From the NCBI GenBank assembly GCA_964023205.1, contig OZ026842.1, forward strand, positions 37,215,501 to 37,279,500: 64,000 nt of DNA, given 5' to 3'. A program made the translations under genes and the position numbers. Origin of the DNA: Lutraria lutraria (Eukaryota; Mollusca; Bivalvia; Venerida; Mactridae). Each line of letters begins with the position of its first letter. Position 1 is the first letter of the stretch. Below are positions 1 through 64,000 of the stretch, piece after piece. Below the pieces are notes generated by a model. That model worked only from the letters and a program-made list of their open reading frames with translations, was not told where the DNA came from and made no database searches.

Positions 1-1199
1 GCGCGGTTACACTAAGTTAATGGCTTAATTACACGACCATGAGGTAAATAAATGAAATTATAATACACGTATACTACATACATTATATTTTGAAAATTAA
101 AAAATGTATAGCAATGTTTGAAGTGCTTCATTTAATTTAGTTTTGCACGTATTATATCAGTTCATGACATTAAATATAATATATATTAATAATGTGTATA
201 AGCTGCAGGTAGTTGTACATGTATTTAGATACCGTGAACTACCTGGTAAAAGGCGCAAAATAATCCTTTGTTTCTGGTTACATGCTCATATAGGTAGGGA
301 ATTTTATTATTATTATTTGTTACTCTTGGAAGTACGCGGAAAGTTAAAAAATTGAGACTGAGAATGTTTCATTCCTCGGGCCTCATTAAACTCAATATTT
401 CAACGCCTTACTTCAGACCAAATAATTTGTGACCAGCTTAAATTTAACTCACTATCTATAGTTATAAAATGTTTGGCTAAAATACTCTGTAATGAATTTA
501 ATGTAGTTTATACAATTACAGATATATAATTTTATACTTGCATATACAGAATGTTTTCCAAATGGATATCTTACACATTTGTCTGTATAGTTAATCGGAT
601 CTCAAATTCAAACTGCGACCAAGCATGTATATAAGTCCTTGCTGGGACTAATTTTAAGTTTCGCGTACGTGCTATATATGTTGGTCGATCCCAGCTGGTA
701 TATGTTGAAAAATATATCTTGATTATAAATTCCTGCAACACTCAGATAATACTGAGGCTGTAATACCCCGGCCCTCCCCACGAGTCCCGCGGCGTCCCTT
801 TTATTTTTTTCCACCGAGTCCCGCATCCCTTTAAGGTCTGCCCACAGGGGCACGGAGTGTACCTGTCATGCGTCAATGGAGTATTTCATTTTAACAACGT
901 AAACAATTCAGGCTCGTACCCTAGCTAAATTTAACCCTGTCATAGTCAAGAATTTGACTGACTTTTTACAAGTATGTGGACTCAATTGCGTACTTGCGTA
1001 CATGCAGACCTGAACGCACCTGTAGATCCATAGTTAAATATACGCCCCTGTAACACTCCTTGGCTGCTGAGTCAGAATTTAGTCAAACAAGAGTTGCTCC
1101 CCTTTTCGACCCACAATGCATGAGGAATCGCTCTTCCTGGGTCAGTTATATGAATTTACGGCGAAAGTATCACACAGTTTCGGTGCAAATATTTACGTG
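1..1199. other. Upstream flank, no gene seen
   Basis: AT-rich flank with only short chance open frames. It holds one dispersed repeat copy (733-852). No exon of a neighbouring gene is recognisable. Confidence 0.6.
733..852 (-). repeat. Dispersed GGGACTC-rich repeat, copy 1
   Basis: Reverse-strand copy of the sequence at 2297-2442. The copies share GGGACTCGTGGGG, a central GTGGAAAAAATAAAAG and the end GGGGTATTACAGCC. Copy 2 is on the + strand, so the two face each other across exon 1. Confidence 0.7.
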
Positions 1200-1359
1200 A
1201 TTTGCCCTAGTTATGCTAACTATCTCGTATAGAATAAAAAGCATGACATTTGGTCTTTTATCTGACCAATTTATGTGAAAATAGGACGCCGCTCGGCGAC
1301 ATAGTTAAGAAATTTCGTTACAGGAAGAGTTCGTACTTTCGATGTTTTGATCTGACAAG
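1200..1359 (+). promoter_or_regulatory. Likely core promoter / 5' UTR of the kinase gene
   Basis: This is the region directly upstream of the start codon. A CCAAT-like GACCAAT lies near 1263 and an A-rich GAATAAAAAG near 1231. An in-frame TGA at 1348-1350 closes the frame just upstream of the ATG. The transcription start cannot be located by eye, so this is inferred from position only. Confidence 0.3.
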
Positions 1360-60112
<58,753 letters not shown>

Positions 60113-60148
60113 GTAAGTACACGCAATTCATGTTTCATTAAATATCAA

Positions 60149-60235
60149 CAGTTTCGAGGGCTCGGCGCAACACTGTCATAACTTGTTCTTATTTCAATAT
60201 GAGTTACGACACTGTTGCGTTGAACCCTCGAACTG
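60149..60235. repeat. Inverted repeat just after the exon 20 donor
   Basis: Left arm CAGTTTCGAGGGCTCGGCGC..AACACTGTCATAAC (60149-60182) pairs imperfectly with the right arm GTTACGACACTGTTGCGTTG..AACCCTCGAACTG (60203-60235), with a 20-bp loop. Unusually GC-rich for its surroundings. Begins 37 bp after exon 20. Confidence 0.85.
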
Positions 60236-61025
60236 ATCTTTATCAATTGTTACCTTTCTTGTGGTTTTCATTTAGGGCCAGACAAAAGGTAACGTTTAGG
60301 GTTACCCAACAAACGCTATATTTTGGCAAAGACCCTAATTTCTATAAGGGCAAAATTCATAGTATGAATTTATTTTGGGACAAATAGTACTTCATATTCT
60401 TACAAACTTAGGCTTTGCAGAATAATCAAAAGGAGAAGTTTTCCAACAGACCCTTCCATAATTTTATTCATGGAGTAACCCTAAACAAGCCATTTTTCCC
60501 CCTGTACCTCATGTTTTGAAGTCAGAAGCTCAAATTCTTGTCCCCTGTGATTATCGTGATACTACATTTAATGTGTTTTGATAGTACTGTACAAACCTTG
60601 AGACTTCCCATGCATGAAAATCCAATTTTACAATTTATGCTGTGGAACTATTTCTGGAAAAAAAAATTCATGTAAAAATTGATTTTCAGTAATTTGCCAG
60701 AGAAGCTATTCTTTGGAATGAACTCATTTCTTAATTTGAGAAATTTGACCTTTTTTTAGAGAAAATACAGCTATTTTATTGGGAAAGTACTTAAACAAAT
60801 TCCTTAGCAATCTGTTCTTAGTCTAAAATAGATGACTTTTTTTGGTTTAAAATACTCATTGAAAAAAGTACAAAGTGGTTGGAATTTTTTGTGTGAAATA
60901 GTGATTTGGGAATGTTACAAAATTACCCGTAATATAAAAAAAATCCGACCTGCAACTTTTTTTATCCATTATGAATTAGATAAACTGGTAAAACTAATGT
61001 GATAAAAAACTTATCCCATCGATAT

Positions 61026-61298
61026 CCAGTAAAACCTCACTGTGTAACCATCTCCGTTTTAAGACCATTTAATTATAACAATCTAGGGCTTAACCAAAAA
61101 CTTTCAGGCTACTCTTCCTGCTGGGTTAAGAATATTTCTTAGGAAATTTTACTTGTAATCACGAGCATACAAGTTGATTTGTCAAGCTCTGTAATCATTT
61201 ATTTTCATAGTTGTTTCTATTTACTATTTATTATTGAGACCTGCTCAATGTTGTTTTATTGTTTCCAAAGGTGTTCTTGATACAGAGGTTTTATTGTA
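61026..61298. mobile_element. pogo-like MITE
   Basis: Left CCAGTAAAACCTCACTGTGT, right CAGAGGTTTTATTGTACG, i.e. inverted ends of the TACAGTAAAACC type with about 240 bp between them. Confidence 0.6.
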
Positions 61299-61369
61299 CG
61301 CAATAGAACACGGTTAAAGTGAATTCCTAAAGACTAGAATCATTACTACATTATATGTTTGTTTATTTG

Positions 61370-61557
61370 TTTATTTGTGCTTTATGCCCCCTTTCAACAG
61401 TCAGAGTGATATAACTTATAAGGCAGACATTTCATCTGATTAGTGTACCTATAGGAAGAACCAGTGCTAGACATCCATATAAAGACTCTAACCCACGACC
61501 CTCTATCAGTGACAGAGGTTACAGTGACCTTAACACTTGACCACTACATTATAACCA
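61370..61557 (-). mobile_element. tRNA-derived SINE relic
   Basis: Reverse strand: ATGTAGTGGTCAAGTGTTAA (A-box-like) and GGGTCGTGGGTTAGAGTC (B-box-like) with correct spacing. Confidence 0.5.
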
Positions 61558-61696
61558 TATTTTCACTATATCTATAATGATGAAATAAAGAAGAGCATGT
61601 ACAAGGGAAAATGAATGCCTCATTCTGTCAGTATGCTCACTATTATATGTTTCAGTGGGTTTGATGCTGTTTTTCAACAATATTTCAGTTAAATAC

Positions 61697-61905
61697 TGCA
61701 GCTGGTTTTCCCAACCGGCTTTCCTGGTCTGTATCCTTACCAGTACTAACTTAATTTCCACCAGTAGCCAGCATCTTCTCCACATAAGTAGGCAAAAACA
61801 ATTTTTTTTGTCAAATTTTCAAAGAGGGTATGACTTGCTGTAAATGGAATTTGAACCCAGAGCGCTGGGTTAAAAGTCCAGCGCACTGGACCATGGCCGC
61901 AGTCC
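61697..61905 (-). mobile_element. tRNA-derived SINE, first family
   Basis: Reverse strand: GCGGCCATGGTCCAGTGCGC (A box), GGGTTCAAATTCC (B box), then CATACCCTCTTTGAAAATTT. Tail missing. Confidence 0.7.
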
Positions 61906-62494
61906 ATGTTCATTATAACCATGTTCTACTGTTTGTATATATATTATTCTTAGAGTATGGAGGATATGGTAATTACTGGATGTTCTCCTATGAACTTGTC
62001 CATGTTCTTATGTGGAAGTAAGAATAAAGTTCAACATTTACGTGATAAGGTATTGAGCAGGTATAAGATCTGTGTAAACTGAACTTCTTATACTCAGGAT
62101 ATCATACAGCAGTAGCTATTTAATAGAAGGTTGTATAAAAAACATCACATGGAAGAAGGTTGTTTGGCTGGCTTACGTGAGAAGGATCTCATTGTATGTG
62201 AGATGGAATGATCTATTTCCGGACCAGTGGTCTGATTAACATGAAAACAGTAGTATTGTATAAGTGGATATTACGGCATCTTGTAATGTTAAGGAATCTG
62301 TAACTCAGAAATGTTAGCAAAAAAACAATTTTCTGAGAGACATAAAAAAAGATAAAGAACAAAACAACATTCTTGTGGTCAGAAATTTTCTCTAGCATAA
62401 ATTTTCACAATAATAGCATTATGCCATTCGCGAAAATTTTTTACATGATGCAAAATTAACCACTTATACTGTATTTCTGGCACAGTAATCATAC

Positions 62495-62617
62495 GTAAGC
62501 TAGCTGGACAGCCTTTTGTGTGAAATTTGTATGGTCCCGAATGGGATTTGAACCGACCATGATGAGGGGCAAGTGATAACTATTCAGAGACATTAACCAC
62601 TCACCATGAAGGCCCCA
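62495..62617 (-). mobile_element. tRNA-derived SINE, GGGGCCTT-headed family
   Basis: Reverse strand: TGGGGCCTTCATGGTGAGTG (A box) and GTCGGTTCAAATCCCA (B box). Same family as 4017-4190. Confidence 0.65.
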
Positions 62618-62954
62618 TTGATGTTTCTTTAAAGAGTAAATTTTACCAGACCTTAACAAAATGTTGCCAGAGGACTTATGTGTGACAGTCTTTGGGGCCA
62701 TTTTGGTTCATTTCCAGGAAATTGTACAAACTGAATGAGTCCTTCTTACTTTAAACTGTCAAGTTTGCTTAGGAAAGTTCATTGAAGATTTTCATCCTAT
62801 TGGATTGATTGTTTATGGTTGAGGTTTTCCATCAACAATTTATATAATAAAAATTACAGAAAACAGTCTATTTGGAAACATTATCATGGGCTAAAGTTTT
62901 CTAGATTATGCAGGAATTTCGATTTTTCCGCATGTCCAGACTGTACTGTTTTTG

Positions 62955-63130
62955 TGGCCCCACTCTAAAAGATGGGGGAACATTAAGATTTACCCTTGTC
63001 TGTCCGAAAATCTTGTGTCATGCATGTCACCAAAAGTATTAGGGCAGTGTTATAAAATTAAGCAGAAATGTTTATTAGCATATGAAGCTGTGCACAAAGT
63101 GTTTTAACTCTGTCAAAGGCTGAAGAATCT
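62955..63130 (+). mobile_element. 5' part of a hairpin-headed element
   Basis: Head GGCCCCACTCTAAAAGATGG followed by GGG, then ACCCTTGTCTGTCCG, the same 'hairpin then GTCYGTCCG' opening as the other elements. 3' end not identified. Confidence 0.5.
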
Positions 63131-64000
63131 GGAGTTGCCCTTAAATTTTTGTGATAAACTCAAGTTAATGAATAAGCACATGTTAAGAGATATACATGAG
63201 TTAAGTAATATACACAAGATAAACACGCAAGTTAAGTGATAAACACATTAGTGAAGTGATACACACAAGCTAAATCTATCTTGATATATTGATTTTATCC
63301 TTATTTGAATTTAGTGATATCTTGTTTAACTTCAAGAAACCATGGTAGCCAGTATGCTTTATTTCATGGTTTTGAATTTCTTATGTTAGTCACCTAAGAG
63401 TTAATACTTCTACAGATTATTATGTAAATCAAATGTTTCTCTCATGTTAACATGTTTTATTGATCATAAAAATCAATTATTGTTAAATAACTTTAAAAAA
63501 AATTGATTGTCTCCAGGATAAAAACATAATGATATTCGCAAGATTTTAATTTGAGCGGAAAAAAATTCCTACTGAAAATTTTGTACTTAACATGAACATG
63601 GGATATTAAATGAAATCAATATGCTATTGAAGTATTTTTTTTTACAATTTCCTGAGTATTTCAGTTTTATAAGAAGTGTGCATGGTGGGGGGGATGATCG
63701 ACTACGAGTCATTGTTTGCCATGAGACGCCACTGTGCTGCATTCAAGCTGTGAATCTGTTAACTGTTTTTTATTCAATATAAATGGTACTCATGTCTTGC
63801 TGGCTTGACTACTTGGAAGTTGTGACAATCTTTTGTAAAAACATATTACAGAAAAACAGGTTTTCAATCGATTTTATTATAAAGTTTGATTACATCAATA
63901 ATGTTAAGGGGATATTTTTATTACCACTGTATAGAATTACAGATTAATTAAATAGCCTTATAGTGAATAATGGTAAATATGGCTGGTAACTCACATATGC

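Larger units (their letters stand above)
60113..64000 (+). other. Intron 20 (partial)
   Basis: No exon of the C-terminal CNH domain is recognisable. Holds a hairpin, a MITE, three SINE relics and the start of another hairpin-headed element. 60260-61020 and 63150-64000 show nothing beyond AT-rich sequence. Confidence 0.75.

Noticed and set aside
61380..61560. Possible next kinase-gene exon after exon 20
   Set aside because: No similarity to the family's C-terminal sequence. The segment reads as a reverse SINE relic.

Overview
The window is AT-rich animal genomic DNA carrying most of one large, intron-rich gene on the + strand. The gene encodes a germinal-centre-type Ste20 kinase of the misshapen / TNIK / MINK1 / MAP4K4 family. 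Twenty coding exons can be placed at 1360-60112. They join without a frameshift into 664 codons (1,992 nt), and every intron is GT-AG. The start codon is inside the window. The 3' end is not: the open frame continues past the last donor at 60113, and the C-terminal citron-homology (CNH) domain of the family is not encoded here.

The repeats point to a bivalve mollusc. They include tRNA-derived SINEs ending in a 'GGCCGCCAT ... GCATTAAA' tail, elements opening with hairpins such as AGCTCACCTG...CAGGTGAGCT or CCCCCTCTTCGAAG..AGGGGG and ending in ..CTTGTTT, and pogo-like MITEs with TACAGTAAAACC ends. The species cannot be named from the sequence.

Layout: 1-1359 is the upstream flank with a likely promoter. 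Exons 1-3 (1360-16573) are separated by a 2.4 kb and a 12.6 kb intron full of old repeats. Intron 3 (6.5 kb) holds an intact-looking 1.08 kb TIR transposon and a 29-bp minisatellite. Exons 4-15 (23061-30389) form a compact block with introns of 373-775 bp and complete the kinase domain plus the start of the linker. Exons 16-19 (32217-38163) encode the acidic, low-complexity linker. Intron 19 (21.8 kb) contains several hairpin-headed mobile elements, a 5'-truncated LINE fragment, and an array of ten units of 1,304-1,344 bp (45644 to about 58700). Each array unit carries a degenerate antisense coiled-coil-like coding fragment. Exon 20 (59988-60112) follows, and 60113-64000 is intronic as far as can be seen.

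The predicted protein has an N-terminal kinase (glycine loop at residue 32, Lys54, HRD Asp153, DFG Asp171, APE Glu198), then a family-typical acidic EYEY segment, a 'GESTLRR' motif, and a short Q/H/P-rich linker. The long coiled coil of the vertebrate proteins is not visible here. Most other open frames in the window are chance or repeat-derived. No second intact host gene, tRNA, rRNA or CRISPR array was found.
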